NCBI GenBank assembly: GCA_030141605.1
Contig: JAQGDQ010000873.1
Coordinates: 22,175-86,174, forward strand
From: Tubiluchus corallicola
Taxonomy: Eukaryota; Priapulida; Priapulimorpha; Priapulimorphida; Tubiluchidae
Direction of reading: 5' to 3'
Length of the DNA: 64,000 bases
Positions 1 through 11,933 of the stretch are shown here, piece by piece. Within the stretch, counting starts at the first letter, position 1. Every line of letters begins with the position of its first letter. The translations under genes were made by a program, and so were the position numbers. Under the pieces are notes generated by a model, which saw nothing but the letters and a program-made list of their open reading frames with translations, was not told the origin of the DNA and made no database searches.

Positions 1-1359
1 GTTCATTGGGCATGAAGTCTGTTTCTGTCAGTTTTTGTTACCCTATGATGAACCACAGTTCAACTCGTAAGATTGTTCTATATTCCTACTAGCTTTTGTT
101 GTTATTGTTGTGAAGGAGGGAGCATTAGTAAAAGAAGACGCCATTACTTTTTTTTACAATCGTTCCTATTATGTTGCCACTGAGACTTCAACGTAGTACA
201 AAAAATGGCCATTAGTGAATTACTTGATAAAATCAACACTGCTTAAACAAGTTATCTTACTAAATAGTATTAAACTTTTATTTAATATGAGTTTGTGGTG
301 AATTACTTGTAAAAGGCCATTCATGAAATGTAAAATCCTTTTAAAACGTTTATGAAGCAAAAGTCTGAATAATGTAATCAACAAATTTGTAATTAACTAG
401 CAACCTGAGATTCCGTGTTAATTAAACGTGCAAATTTGGATTCAAGTCTGCGTCACAGTGATGTCACAGAAATGGCGAATCTCGGGTGATTGTAGAATTG
501 TGAATTTTGTTGAAGTTGCTTTTGTACTGTATTGTTTGAAACTTTTGGAAAGTAAAACTTCTCAGAGTTTTATCCTATCCAGAATGGCAGTTTTAGTGCA
601 GGGCTTTCCTGAAATTCCCTTACTTGCATGTAATTTATTTAGTCTCGGTGACTTAGTATAAAACGTAGTATAAAGTAAAGAGCTGTGAAGTGATTAGTCT
701 TTCAGTAAATAAAATATAATAAAATGAAATAGTTAAAAGCTAAAGGGTAGTTAACTAAAGTTTTTTTTGCAACAGACAACGGTGTCTTTTTAACATCTAT
801 TCACATATATATTTATTTTGGATAACATTTTACACGGTGACGATTTATTGTACTACCTCATAAACACATAATAAAAAAAGCTAAGCTAGATCTGCATGAT
901 TTAATGGTCAGGTGTTAGCTTTTTTATTGAACATTAGCTGCAACTAGTGTGGTTATTATATGTGACTATAGTGCACAGTTCTTTAATGCATCATTGAGGA
1001 GTTTTTGAGGAAAAGTAAAGAAAAAAAATTAGAAACTGACATTATTGATCTGCTATTACAAATACCCGGTATATGTCACACACAAGAATTATTTTACATA
1101 AATGACTTACAATGGAATGAATAATACTTTTCCAGTAGTTTTCTTGATAAACATATAATAATCGTAATTACCAACTTGTGACAGGATACTAATATTTCCT
1201 CTTTGTACCTGTCCAATCTCAATACAAGTTTGACAGATGGTAGATTTCTTCTCACCTTCAAGCTAAAATGATTCCTCCTGGACCTGTAACTTACGTGAAT
1301 GGTCTCCAATGCAGTAAGGTCTACTCTATACTTATTGACTCTGTCCACTGGAATACTGG
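1..1359. other. AT-rich sequence downstream of gene A
   Basis: No gene is recognised here. The short open frames have no splice signals or familiar motifs. On the minus strand this is the 3' flank, probably the 3' UTR, of the secreted-protein gene ending at 1360. Possible minus-strand AATAAA signals (TTTATT on the plus strand) occur near 811 and 920, but neither is close to the stop codon. Confidence 0.4.
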
Positions 1360-4300
1360 CTAAAATATTAAAAGTTTGCTGTACGCATTTTCATAAAGAT
1401 CTGAATTGGCATTACTTGCTGAACTTTTGTCTGATATAGGCGCTGATACTACCTGTATAGGTTTGTTGCCAGAAGGTGTCACTACACTCTTGCTTGAACT
1501 AGTTTTTGCGTCTGCATTTGATGATGGGGGTTCTTGTGATTTTAAATTTCTATTGAAGAAGTCGTCATCTACATGTGGTTTCGATTGTGTTGTGGTTGCT
1601 AGCTTGCTGCCAAAGTTTCTGATTTCTTTACTCGGTTCAATTATTGTTAGTTTGGTGTTTCTTTGAGCTGGCGCTGCTTGCATACGTCTGTCTTTAATTG
1701 ACGAATATCCATCTCTTATGTAGTAACCTGGTGGATATGTTGTTACGCTTATCTGCCTGCTTCCTTTTGATCCAAAGTTGTTCCTTTGGTTAGAATATAA
1801 AGAGCCACGGTTTAGTAGTTTATTTACTGTGCCTCTTATTTGAAATGGCATATCATCTGCATGCTGGAACCTGTTCGTTTTGCTCCTGCTTCCTTTACCT
1901 AAGTTCAGTGTCCAAGATCCATCATCCATATTAGGAGATTCCCTTATGTACTTGTTTGGTTGCGTATCACTGGCGTAGCTGTTTGATTTTCTTTCATTTC
2001 TGTTGAATTGTCTTCTGCGTGGCATTGCTTCAGCAGACATTGATTCTCTTGGCAGATACCCTTGTGCTTGCTCCCTTCCATTCTTTGCTCTGTTATGTTG
2101 ATAATTAGAGGTACTAGTTCCTCTTTCACCATATCCCACAAATTCCTGTGTTTTGGAACGTATATCTGAGTTTGCAGATAGTGAAGGGAAAAATCTGCTC
2201 AGAGAACTTGGAGTAGTTGGTTGATCATAATCTTCCATATAGCTTGGTCTTTTTGCAGGTTGCATATTACCATACTGACTTCCGTACATTACTGGCCTGT
2301 CGGTGCTATTGTAGATTTTGAATCCTTGTACATAATATGGAGATGTCGTATTGACGTATGCCTGGTAGAATAAAGGTTCAGTTGTGAGAAAAGGTGGTGC
2401 TGGAGTAAAGTGACGTGAAACGGGGCGAGGATATATGCCTTGGGGATTGTCATGTACACTGTAATAGTGGGTATTTTGTGGAGCTGCTCCTAGAACTTGT
2501 GCTTGCAGTGGTTCTATTTGGCCTCCAACATATTGTTGTGAAGGGATAGTGTATCCAGGATACATCACTTGGTTGGGTAAAGCATAACCTTGTTGTCCTG
2601 AACTCTGAGCAGCTTGCAGTAGTTTTCGGATTTGTGCTTCCCGAAGTTGTTTTTGATTAACGGCGGTGCCTCCTTTCTTATTTCGTCTCTTGTTGCTTTG
2701 TCGCCTGTTTTGTCGTTTCCGTTGCTTTTGCCTTCCTTGTTGTCTGCCACGTCTTTTTCCATTTTGTTTAGCTTTGCGTTTTCGAGCAAGCCTTGAATTT
2801 CTTCTTCTCGCCCGTTGTTTTCTGTTAGTATTTTCTTGTTGCCTGCTGGAAGTTCTGCCATTATTGCTTCTTCGTTTAACAAAGTCACTTGGTTCCCAAG
2901 TTGCTGTGGTTTCAGTAAACTCACCTGTGGATTCAGTAATGTCTTCTTGTCCATTGTCAGAACTTCTTGCTAGTAAACTCCGTGCATTTGGCTTTTTAAG
3001 CCTTTCTAGATTTCGCCTGCGCTTGTTAGTATTGGCCTTTTTATTTCTCATCATGCGGTTGTTTTTATTGCGCGATGATGTTGAACTTGACTGAGTGTCA
3101 CTATTCCATGTGTCGGTAGTGCCTGTAAAAGCACCTGTAGTTTCTGTTGTAACAAGATCGTCTAGTCTGCGGTTACTCTGCCTGTTTCTTGGCTTACCAT
3201 TTCTTTGTTTTTGACGTCTTTTCGCCTTTCGCATCGCTTTCATCTGTCTTCTTCGTTCATTTATCTGCCTTTGTTTTTTCTCTTGCTCGATTTGCTTTTG
3301 TAGATATTTTACTTGCTTTAATATTTGTCTTTTCTTTGCTAATAACAAGATCTTCTTTTTTTCTCTTATATCTCTTTCTTCTTCTGTCACATCTTGCATT
3401 TCTGTATTCGTTGCATCTGTGTTCAAAGTTTTTGCATCTGCCATTGCAGACGCATGAGATTCTTCATCATCCTCAGCAATTTCTTCTGTTCGCTTATCTT
3501 CTTCTGCCTTTATTTTCTGTTTTTCTGTTGGACCATTAATCATTTGCACTCGACTTTTGTAGTTGCTTAAATGTTCATGATATTCTGTTGCAATAGGACT
3601 AGAGCCACGAATTTGAACGGGTCTTCCATTTATGAATACCCCTTGCGGAATCTTGTCGTCTAATTCCCTTAGAGCGGCCAGCAATTCATCATTGTCATTT
3701 TCTAGAAAAAATTATTTAGATGTAGATGTATTGTAGTCCTAGCAGTTAAAGTTTCTCTACCTAAAATGATATTATTTAGTTCTATTATTATATTGTTGGA
3801 CTTGTCTTAAATTTTTTAACTAAAGCTAAAAATGTGTTGCTTAGTGGTGTAGTTTGAGGTAAAGCATTACTGAGGTCAAAATTTGTTCAATTTCTTTTAC
3901 ATGGTTAAGTAGCAATGTTGCTTTCAAATTTTTGAATTTAATTTCATGATACGTGTCACTTTCTGCTTTACAGCCGGCTTTATTTTGATTCCAGTTAAAG
4001 CACGTCCTTGTACCCTTGGATTATGATGGTTTTTGTAGTTTTTATCAACATTTTGTGATCCTAAAAATTAGAAAAATAATACTGGAGAATTGTAAATACT
4101 CCTGGCTCCTGAACTGTTAAAGTAAGTAAGGTCACTTCAAGCATACCTTCTGTTTTAATAACAACTTTGGTTTCATCGTCTTTGCTGTCAGTGTCATCAT
4201 AATCAGCTGATTCACTTGCTTCTGTGGATGGTGCTATTGATGTTGTTGTGTACTCCGGCGCTTCTTCTGTCTGACTTGATGCATCTGTGACAGCTTCCAG

Positions 4301-5787
4301 TTTGTGTGTAGCAACATCTTGCCGTTCTGGCTCTACGAGCGTTATGCCTCTTCGTCCCAGCGTTACTGTAGGTTCAGGCTCCGTGATTGTCACCGATTTT
4401 TGTGCAAGTGTCACAGTGGGGCCTTCTAACACAGACGCCAGTGTAGCTCCTCGTCTTCTAGTTGTGGATGCGACTCCTTGCCGTCTAAGTGGAGTTGTCA
4501 TGACTCTTTGTCGTCTAGATGTTATTTTTGCATAATTGTCCACAGGGACGTATCCAGAATCGGTGGTTTGCAGAGAATTTCGATTGCCGGATCTCATTCC
4601 TCTCGTGCTCCACTAATTTGTCAGCATCAATGGAAAAGCAATTAAATATACTGTGATAGTAACAAACAGTTGAAATTTCATCTTAATATTTAAATCATAA
4701 GTGCAGGGAAAAGCTGGGAAGAAGAAGAAGAAGATTTAAATCATAAGTGCATTGACACACTTTCAACTCTCGTCTGAATACTTAAAATATTTGAATCTTT
4801 TTTCCTTGCAAATATAGGATGCTAATCTATGTCAAGTTGAATGGCTCTTGCTAAATTCTTTGCTAGTATTTATCATCGATTTTTGTTATTGTTCATTCTC
4901 TCTGAGGTTTTTATTGATTATTAAGTTCACTTGCTTCAAGTCTTTTGTCCTGAATAAGATACTAAAATAAGTCTAGCCTTCACCAGAATTTTGTATCCTC
5001 ATTTAGGTAGCAATTTGAACTTGACAGTGATTGTACTGCATCTTTTAGTTGTGCAATAGCAGTTGCTGTACTTACGCTCTTTTCATATTGCTGATCCGTT
5101 TCAGTAGTTTGCTTGTCATAACTGTGATACGATTTCAGGTTTTCTCCTTGACTAACAATGGAAAAGGTCTGTAAATCCAAGAGTACTGATATAGTAAATA
5201 ATCATAATAATCTTTATTTAAATTCAGCTTTTGGGTGAACAATTAACATTAGCTCAAAGAGCTATTATCGCCTACTGTAAATGACAACCTACAGATACAT
5301 AACAGAAGCTATTATTACCCCATTTTTACCCTAAATACCATGCGCCAGGCAGGGCAACAGCAGGTACCATTTTTGAAGTCGTTGGTATGACCCGACCACT
5401 GTATTGAACTCCCAGACCGAAAGCGGACGCGTTATCGCAAGGCTAAACCGTCTAATTATAAGGTGGAAACAGTCCAAACTAAATTTCACAGTTAATAACT
5501 TCGACATAATATTATTATCTATTATGCTACTCATAGAAGCTGTGCTTCGTATACTGACATTAACTGAAAAAGCTTTTGTACAACAGTATATCAATTATGC
5601 ACATTTGAAACCCTGTCCACAGATTTTTCATACTGCCCCAGGCATGAACATATTGTGAGTTTCTAATTATAGCACTGAAATACCTATTAATGTTTTCAGT
5701 ATTGAGAAAAACAAAAAATCTTCTAATGGACGATCACCTTACCAAAATTATAAGGCAGCAGCGCAGTAATCCTTGTTCCATATGCAT
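1360..5787 (-). CDS. Gene A: secreted, Lys/Arg/Gln-rich low-complexity protein, four coding exons, about 981 aa
   Basis: Assembled by eye from splice signals. Exon 1 is 5787-5743 (15 codons, donor GTAAGG, phase 0). Exon 2 is 5168-5076 (31 codons, donor GTAAGT, phase 0). Exon 3 is 4612-4147 (donor GTATGC, phase 1). Exon 4 is 3701-1360, starting after a CTAG acceptor and ending in TAG. Exons 1+2 give a signal peptide (hydrophobic LLRCCLIILTFSIVS, likely cut before QGEN). Exon 3 has repeated TVTL..R..T..EPE units and a Ser/Thr/Asp-rich end. Exon 4 starts acidic, has a basic predicted coiled coil at about residues 309-372, then two Thr-rich blocks (TTETTGAFTGTTDTW near 386 and STGEFTETTATW near 459) between Lys/Arg-rich tracts, and a Pro/Gln/Tyr-rich tail of about 400 residues. 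The basic coiled-coil stretch resembles that of gene B. No known domain was recognised. It could be a matrix, cuticle or secretion component, but that is a guess. An acceptor 4 nt before the ATG implies a 5' UTR intron. Confidence 0.75.
4613..4681 (-). other. Signal-peptide-like open frame ending in TAG at the exon 3 acceptor of gene A
   Basis: An ATG at 4681 opens 22 codons (MKFQLFVTITVYLIAFPLML, then TN) with the shape of a signal peptide. The frame is the same as exon 3 of gene A, but it stops at TAG 4615-4613, the acceptor of that exon. It may be a relic or alternative first exon, or chance. A weak in-frame GTATAT donor occurs after ten codons. Confidence 0.3.
5215..5480 (-). repeat. Degenerate tRNA-derived SINE
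   Basis: The reverse strand of about 5395-5460 carries a tRNA-like stretch. An A-box-like TTAGCCTTGCGATAACGCG is followed about 20 nt later by a B-box-like GAGTTCAATAC, and then by a non-tRNA tail running down to an A/T-rich end near 5215. Pol III A and B boxes at this spacing are typical of SINEs. It overlaps intron 1 of gene A. Confidence 0.4.
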
Positions 5788-5790
5788 GTT

Positions 5791-7721
5791 CTGAAATGTA
5801 ACAAAAGTAGCATAAAGCAACCTCTTGTGATGACTAATTCTTTTGTATCTTTATTAGGCAAAAGGTCATATTTGTAGGCACCCTGTAGCAATTCATAATG
5901 AGCATTTTTTGTAAAACTGGCTAAAATTTAGGAACCTCTTATCAAGATATTTGCTCGATTATCAGCCACCCAACCTTTTTCTTTTGTAAGATCAGTGCAT
6001 CATGCTCTAATAACGAAGCCTGTAATAGCATCAGCATGAAGTTCTTTTGCAGTTCGGCTTATGGTACGGGTCATCCTATCTGGTGCGAAAATTTTTGAGT
6101 TTATTGCTAATTCCCTTCATCGGCTTACCACGTGATATTGGGTGCTACACGGAAAAAATGTACTAGCTTAGTCAACAAGAAAGTTGAATGCAAAATTCTA
6201 TTTACCTGACAGACGCCCATGTTACTCATCCTGTTATAAACATTATAGTCGATTATAGACGATTATAGAATCATTTTTGCACCATTTGTGCGTCATGCTT
6301 TGCTCTGGGTTTGATACAGCTTGAACAGCTGAGACTTCCACTTAATAGCAAGGCCTAATTAATGCTGACATTGTGGCAGTACTAACCATAGCTAATTATC
6401 TAGGAAATAGTCCTCTAAGATCAGGAGATATTAACTAATAGAGGTGCTTTATCCAGTCTCCACGGAACAAAAAATGGTGGTCAGTTTGGCTGATGAAACT
6501 AGCCATAAGCAGTTTTCTAATCTTCACCTACTCACTAAAGAAACAGTCATGCCCTCTCATTTATTCTACTTGCCAAGAAACGCATGCGCGAGTACTAAGG
6601 GATCCTCCATCTTTGATAAAGCTTTCCTCTTACAGCAAAAGGACCTGTTACAATTTTGCTTAAATATATTAAAGCAAGAATGTCAGGACCAAAATGTTAT
6701 TTTATTTAACTGTTCATCATTGAATAGGGTCGACGCACCATTTTAGCAGGGATGACCATATGTGATGTCTCTTTATCATAGAAATTAACGATAATTTTAA
6801 ATTATACTGTGAGACAAAAAAGAATTTTATTCTGTCATGTACAAAGTTTTCAACTAAGCAAGACAAATTACCTAAAGTATGTTTGATCAGTAAACAGCTA
6901 TACCAAAGGTAGCAATGAGTTAAAAATACCTTTATAAAAACACATAAAATTAAAGACAAGCAAATTGTCTTACCTGTCTGCAGTAGAGTAAGTAATAAAT
7001 GCCTTCTGTAGACCACCCAAGTTGATTAACCTTTTAATGCACAGGTATCTCTCATTGCAGCTTGTTGTGCCTAAATGATGTGCTCATCACAAATTGTTCA
7101 GTGAAAGCTTCCAGTAGTAGCTACTCACATTCTAGTCAACTTTCTATGTCATAGCAAAGTGAGTTTTACTTTTGTCCGCGCTAAACCAGAAGTAATCTAA
7201 GTTTAAGTCTAGTAAATTAGTATTACCACCCAAAACCTGTGTTGGGACATGCTAACCTAACAACATTGTTAACTCCAATTAAAAGAAAAAGTATTTTCGT
7301 ATGCTGCCAGTTGTGTGATTAGGTAAGTGATCAGGCACTTTTCAGGAAATGTAACAACTGGTAAAGAAAAACTGGTACCCGTGTGTACGATGTAGTGCAC
7401 GGAGACACAATTTAATGTGTTAAGAGACTAAATAATTCACCGCTGGACAGGTTTGCATGGGATCTGTGTTACTGTAACCCGTCTTCTTTCCGTATTTGAA
7501 CTTAATAGGCCATTGAGAAATAATAATTGCGTTTTTATCCAATAATGTCAGCTTGCTAAGCTTTTGAAAACGAAAAATTTTCCACAGTGGTTAATATCCT
7601 TATCAATTGAACTCTGCAGGGATATAGCACTGTTTTTTAATACCTGGCACTTTTATATTATTTTTGAAAATTCAGTTTCATAAATTGTTAATATATATAT
7701 TTTATTTATATATTATTATAG
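5791..7721. other. Intergenic, no gene recognised
   Basis: AT-rich sequence upstream of gene A. It should hold the untranslated first exon and promoter of that gene, which I cannot place. A dispersed-repeat copy lies at 5977-6079. A minus-strand open frame near 6717-7016 has no ATG and no family resemblance and was not called. Confidence 0.35.
5977..6079 (+). repeat. Dispersed repeat copy 1 (about 100 bp)
   Basis: Nearly identical to 8066-8171. Both run from a T-rich start through ATCAGTGCATCATGCTCTAA to GGTACGGGTCATCCTAT. The family and mobility mechanism are unknown. Confidence 0.6.
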
Positions 7722-8040
7722 TGTACTGAACACGCGTTTCACACAAAATATAAGTTTCTGTTGAAGCCAAGTTATGCATCTGGCCTGTATAAAAGCGGCC
7801 GTCTCTGCTCTTTTACTGGTTCAGTTAGCTTAATCCACGACAGTATAAACTCTATTTAATCATTATTTTTGAATCTACTTGATGTAATGTGCCAATAAAG
7901 GTATCGTTTTTCTCACACATCATTCTGTTGTTTCGTGGATGGATGTCGGAAGAGTTAGTCTGCTTACCCTCCGCATCTGCTGGTACCGAACCAACCTGGG
8001 TAGTTTTACCACTTGTCGGCGAGGTACCGCCAGCAGTTCA
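7722..8040 (+). mobile_element. Solo-LTR-like fragment with TATA box, initiator and poly(A) signal
   Basis: A 319-bp segment starts TGTACTG and ends CAGTTCA, near-matching inverted termini of the TG...CA type. It contains TATAAAAG (7788-7795), an initiator-like TCAGTT (7821-7826) and AATAAA (7894-7899) in the order expected for an LTR. The flanking 5-mers (TATAG and ATATA) are not a clean target duplication, and no gag/pol frame is present. If real, it is a solo LTR or an old remnant. Confidence 0.4.
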
Positions 8041-8065
8041 ATATATTATAGTATATATATATATA

Positions 8066-8171
8066 TTTTTTTTCTTTTGTAAGATCAGTGCATCATGCTC
8101 TAATAACGTAGCCTGAAATTGCGTCAGCATGAAGTTCCTTTGCAGTTGGGCTTATGGTACGGGTCATCCTA
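8066..8171 (+). repeat. Dispersed repeat copy 2, between TA microsatellites
   Basis: Second copy of the repeat at 5977-6079. It has TA dinucleotide runs on both sides, as if it had inserted into, or expanded from, an AT microsatellite. Confidence 0.6.
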
Positions 8172-8398
8172 TATATATATATATATAAACTACAGAAATG
8201 GCCCTCTCTGCTTATCTCTGACAACTTTCCCAATTTTGAATATCAAACGCTGCAGAAATTCGAATGTATCTGAATCGTGTTTTATTGTATAACATCAAGC
8301 AATGAATGCAGCAACTGCTGAACTTACCTTTTGTTGCCTTAATTTTATTTGTTTGTACATTCTTTGATTACATAAGTTCTGTAATATTAATAACAATA

Positions 8399-10136
8399 CT
8401 AGCCAAACCCCACAAAAAGAATTTTGTGCACAAATCAACACAAAACCCACACCACACCACTCCACCTCATCACACCACACCATACCACTCCACCACATCA
8501 CACCGCACAGCACCACACCATAATACCACACTGCACCACACCACCCACCCACCTACACACCACACCACCCACACCATACCACTCCACCACATCACACCAC
8601 ACTGCACCACACCATACCACTCCACCACATCACACCACACTGCACCACACCATACCACTGCACCACCCACGCACCACACCACACCACCCACACCATAATA
8701 CTCCACCACATCACACCGCACAGCACCACACCATAACACCACACTGCACCACACCACCCACCCACCTACACACCACACCACCCACACCATACCACTCCAC
8801 CACATCACACCACACCGCACCACAACATACCACTGCAGCACACCGCACGACCCACATACCACACCACACCATACGACTCCACCACATCACACCACACTGC
8901 ACCACACCATACCACTGCACCACACCACACCACACCGCACCACCCACACACCACACCATAATACTCCACCACATCACACTGCACTGCACCACACCATAAC
9001 ACCACACCGCACCACAACACCCACCCACCCACACACCACGCCACCCACTCCATACCACACTACCCACACCACACCCCACACACCCTATCACCCCACCACA
9101 CCATCCATAGCACAACACACAAAGCACACCACCACCACACCACATCAAATCCACCACCTCACGTGGTGATCATGATGTTGATGATGATGATGATGATGGT
9201 GGCAACGATGACAACACCTATAGCACAAGCACCAACAGCACAGCATTACAGCAAAACCATTCCAATCATTTTTCACAAATTTGAAACTATGTGCTATAAT
9301 ATAATAAATAGCAAAGGCCCCGCAAAAGATTTTGCATATAAATACACGTGTAATCAATAATACGCGAACATCCTACCTAGTCCACATTTATAACACAAAG
9401 CCCGTAACATCGTGTCTACTGTTTGTTTAACTAACGCAAAGCCTGTAGCTTTTTGCTGAATTAAAGTTATAAGATTATAGACAGAGTACAATGGATGACG
9501 TCACAACAATGCCTTTGCGTCAGCAATTTTCTAAGCGAAAATTGCCGAAAATAGAACTCCTAACTAACTCGTTGATACTCCTCTCGGTGGACCTGCCCTA
9601 AAATAGTGCCCACATCATCGTGTAGCCCTGTTTTTCCTCTTTGTAAAGAGCTATATATCTCCTTCCGAGAGTCCCACCGGGCGCCGCTAGAACGTTTTTC
9701 CCGCATGCTGTTTGGTCAAAATTTCGAAAAAATCGCGAGTTGGGTCCGGGAAAACGCCCGTTGCGGGGCGCCCTGGCCCTCTCGGGAATTCTAAATACGC
9801 CTACTACACCCACCGCTGAACGGGCTATCTATCCATACCCAGCACCCCCCTCGGCCCGTTCCCGTTCTCTACATCTCAGCCGTATAACTTTTGCAAAAAA
9901 CGGCCGAAAAAGGGCCATTTTTGGAGGTTTTTCGCCTCCCCCTCCTCCCGGTGGGCCCGATTCGAAAAATAAACCATCAATGGCACGACACTAGATCGAG
10001 ACCTTTCGTTTGATATATAGATCGCCGCAAATGGTGCCCTCGTCCGGGCTGTAGCCTCGAATCTTATATATATATAAATAAATAAATAAATAAATATATA
10101 TATATATATATATACCAAGAATATTAATATAAGAGA
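8399..10136 (-). mobile_element. Non-autonomous Helitron copy H1, complete
   Basis: On the minus strand it begins TCTCTTATATTAATATTC at 10136 and ends CTAG at 8399. The flanking bases are A before and T after, the A|T insertion rule of canonical Helitrons. A perfect 7-bp stem (CACAAAA/TTTTGTG, 4-nt loop) lies 8 nt before CTAG. From 5' to 3' it contains a TA/TAAA run, a conserved body of about 600 bp, a (CAT)n run and a G/T-rich minisatellite. There is no Rep/helicase frame. It is the inverted relative of the array at 57990-64000. Confidence 0.8.
8448..9155 (+). repeat. CA/CCA-rich minisatellite inside Helitron H1
   Basis: Degenerate units built from CACCACACCA, CATACCACTCCACCACATCA and CACTGCACCACACC. 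There are almost no stop codons in several frames, which creates long meaningless open frames on both strands. Confidence 0.85.
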
Positions 10137-10508
10137 TAAATTAGTAAACAATAAAGTTAACACAATAAATTTTTAATTACACCAAATGACAATTTTCTGA
10201 AAATGTTGAACAAACTAAACTAGGTGAGTAATATTGTAGATGAGTGTAAGCTTAAATAATTATTAATGATATCTTTCTTGCACAGAAATGATATCAACAC
10301 ACAACATCTAAATTATATTACAAATCATCATTCTTCATCTCTAAAGGAATATCAGAAAAAATCACTACCTGTAGTTTCCAAAAGCAATTTCAGACAAATT
10401 AAATCTGATGTCGGCCAAGTTTCATTTGTGCAGAATGTCTCCTTTTTTGGGAACCACAATTAAAAATAAACCTGAAGAGGCATAATGAAGAAGAGATGAT
10501 CAGACACA
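10137..10508. other. Short AT-rich spacer between Helitron H1 and the IR array
   Basis: No gene or clear element. It is the 3' flank of the first IR gene, which ends at 10509. Confidence 0.4.
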
Positions 10509-11933
10509 TTACCCACATAACTCCAATGTTGAAAAATTTGCACATTTGCTTGCTTTTCTTCTTGGAATTTTTACTCTATGGTACAGTTTCTCGCCCAGAA
10601 AAACAGCTATTCCAATACCGTGTCCAAGCAGAATCATGAAGACGTATTTAATGTGTTCCATACTTATGTGTTCTGCACCAACGGTTGTCATAGGCTTATT
10701 TAAACAGATATTTGCTTCCTCTAGCTCAGCTTCCAAAAGAAATTTTCCTATTCCACCTTGCATTATGCTGGCAATTCCATAATTTAACACGTCAGTGATG
10801 TTGCTGTTTCTAGGTACTGCAAATGAAAGTGTCTCAGGAGTCGACCTGAATGGTGCGAAAGTATATCTGCACTTTTTGTGCAACACGACATCTCGCTTCA
10901 TGAACAGTTTACCATAAATGTCTGAGAGGAAGTATGCGTACTTTCCTGTTGTCGTTAGTTCCAATGCCCTTTGGTAACTGTTGACAACTGAATTTGTGTC
11001 GCTTTGCATCTTTAACCAGAGCTTGTTGTACAGAGTGCCTGGATGACTGCGTCGCAATAGTCCTTCAAGATTAGTGCCTTTAATAACAACTGGCATTACG
11101 TCACTGTCTAGTAACTCTTGTGGTGTGTTAAAAGGGTATTTGGGGTGATTTATGGAGAGCTGGCAGATCAATATTCCCGTATATGTTGTGGTCACTATGA
11201 TAGCAAATGGCCACCACAATCCAATGACCATTCTAACAGACATTCGTTTCGATAAGTTTGTTCCTGCTTGCTTGAGAAATGCTGAGAACATAAACAGTGT
11301 GAAGTATGCTATGTCAGCAGCATGCTTGCTTGATGCACTACGAAATTTCGCTTGACTGTGAAGGATGGATACAGCTATTGAAACTAAAGCACAGCTAACC
11401 ATCAAACCAACCCAGACCAGTCCTTTAAATGGTGCCCATAAGTTGAACTCAGAGACTTCTTCTTCTGGTCGCTTTATCAGAAACACTTGAGATGTGTAGG
11501 CAAGTGGATGCAAGTGTTTGACCAGTCCTAAACGATGCCTGTTTGTAGTTAACAGTGCAACGATGATATCAAGTTCATTTTCAGTAGCTACTTTTTTCCA
11601 TTCGTATGTTGAATAATGCGTTTCTGTGTATGTGAAGTTCAAGTGATTGCTTAACATCTGCAGTATATCTTTCATCACTTTTTCAAAATTGCTGTGGAGA
11701 AGTGCTACTTTGAGATGTGCACCATCTAGTGAATGTTTTTCATGCACAAATTGTTTGCTGGTGTAACTTGCATGTCTGTATTGTGGCATCCCTAGTCGCA
11801 TCCAGGTTGCATTATTTTTGTTGCTAGTTAGTTCTTTTTTCTCCATATAATTTTGGTTGAAATTGTTTGCCACTTTAAACATGTAGATCATTGAAACACA
11901 ATTGATAAGCATTGCAAGAGAACTCCACCTCAT
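10509..11933 (-). CDS. IR1: divergent variant ionotropic glutamate receptor (IR), 474 aa, single exon
   Basis: A complete intronless frame. An N-terminal hydrophobic segment (residues 5-20) is a probable signal peptide. The S1 half of the ligand-binding domain is at about 72-165. Arg134 sits nine residues before Pro143, as the ligand-contacting arginine of iGluRs sits before the Pro of SKP. TM1 is at about 172-192, the pore loop/TM2 at 208-226 and TM3 at 233-260, with WWPF and YTGIL matching the W-W...Y-x-G-x-L pattern of IRs. The S2 half starts near 268 with LLRRS...W like the FFRRS...W of iGluRs, and TM4 is at about 427-449. The large amino-terminal domain of synaptic iGluRs is missing, as in divergent IRs, and the acidic S2 ligand contact is not conserved, so it is unlikely to be a glutamate receptor. 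Probable role: ligand-gated cation channel in chemosensory cells. It is a diverged paralogue of the three IR2 genes that follow. Confidence 0.9.
   Translation of the reverse strand: MRWSSLAMLINCVSMIYMFKVANNFNQNYMEKKELTSNKNNATWMRLGMPQYRHASYTSKQFVHEKHSLDGAHLKVALLHSNFEKVMKDILQMLSNHLNFTYTETHYSTYEWKKVATENELDIIVALLTTNRHRLGLVKHLHPLAYTSQVFLIKRPEEEVSEFNLWAPFKGLVWVGLMVSCALVSIAVSILHSQAKFRSASSKHAADIAYFTLFMFSAFLKQAGTNLSKRMSVRMVIGLWWPFAIIVTTTYTGILICQLSINHPKYPFNTPQELLDSDVMPVVIKGTNLEGLLRRSHPGTLYNKLWLKMQSDTNSVVNSYQRALELTTTGKYAYFLSDIYGKLFMKRDVVLHKKCRYTFAPFRSTPETLSFAVPRNSNITDVLNYGIASIMQGGIGKFLLEAELEEANICLNKPMTTVGAEHISMEHIKYVFMILLGHGIGIAVFLGEKLYHRVKIPRRKASKCANFSTLELCG

Noticed and set aside
428-661. 77-codon plus-strand frame near the window start
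   Set aside because: Starts at GTG, has no recognisable domain or splice sites and could not be linked to CASK.
2666-3539. Plus-strand hydrophobic frames of 116-142 codons
   Set aside because: Antisense shadows of the Lys/Arg/Gln-rich exon 4 of gene A; the complement of AAR/AGR codons reads as Leu/Phe.
6717-7016. Minus-strand frame with a hydrophobic start and a GTAAGA donor
   Set aside because: Considered as the signal-peptide exon of gene A, but it has no ATG and its donor would be phase 1. The exon at 5743-5787 fits better.
8295-9157. Several long frames rich in His/Thr/Pro or Cys/Val/Trp on both strands
   Set aside because: Produced by the CA/GT minisatellite of Helitron H1, which lacks stop codons. 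No start context, splice sites or composition of a real protein.
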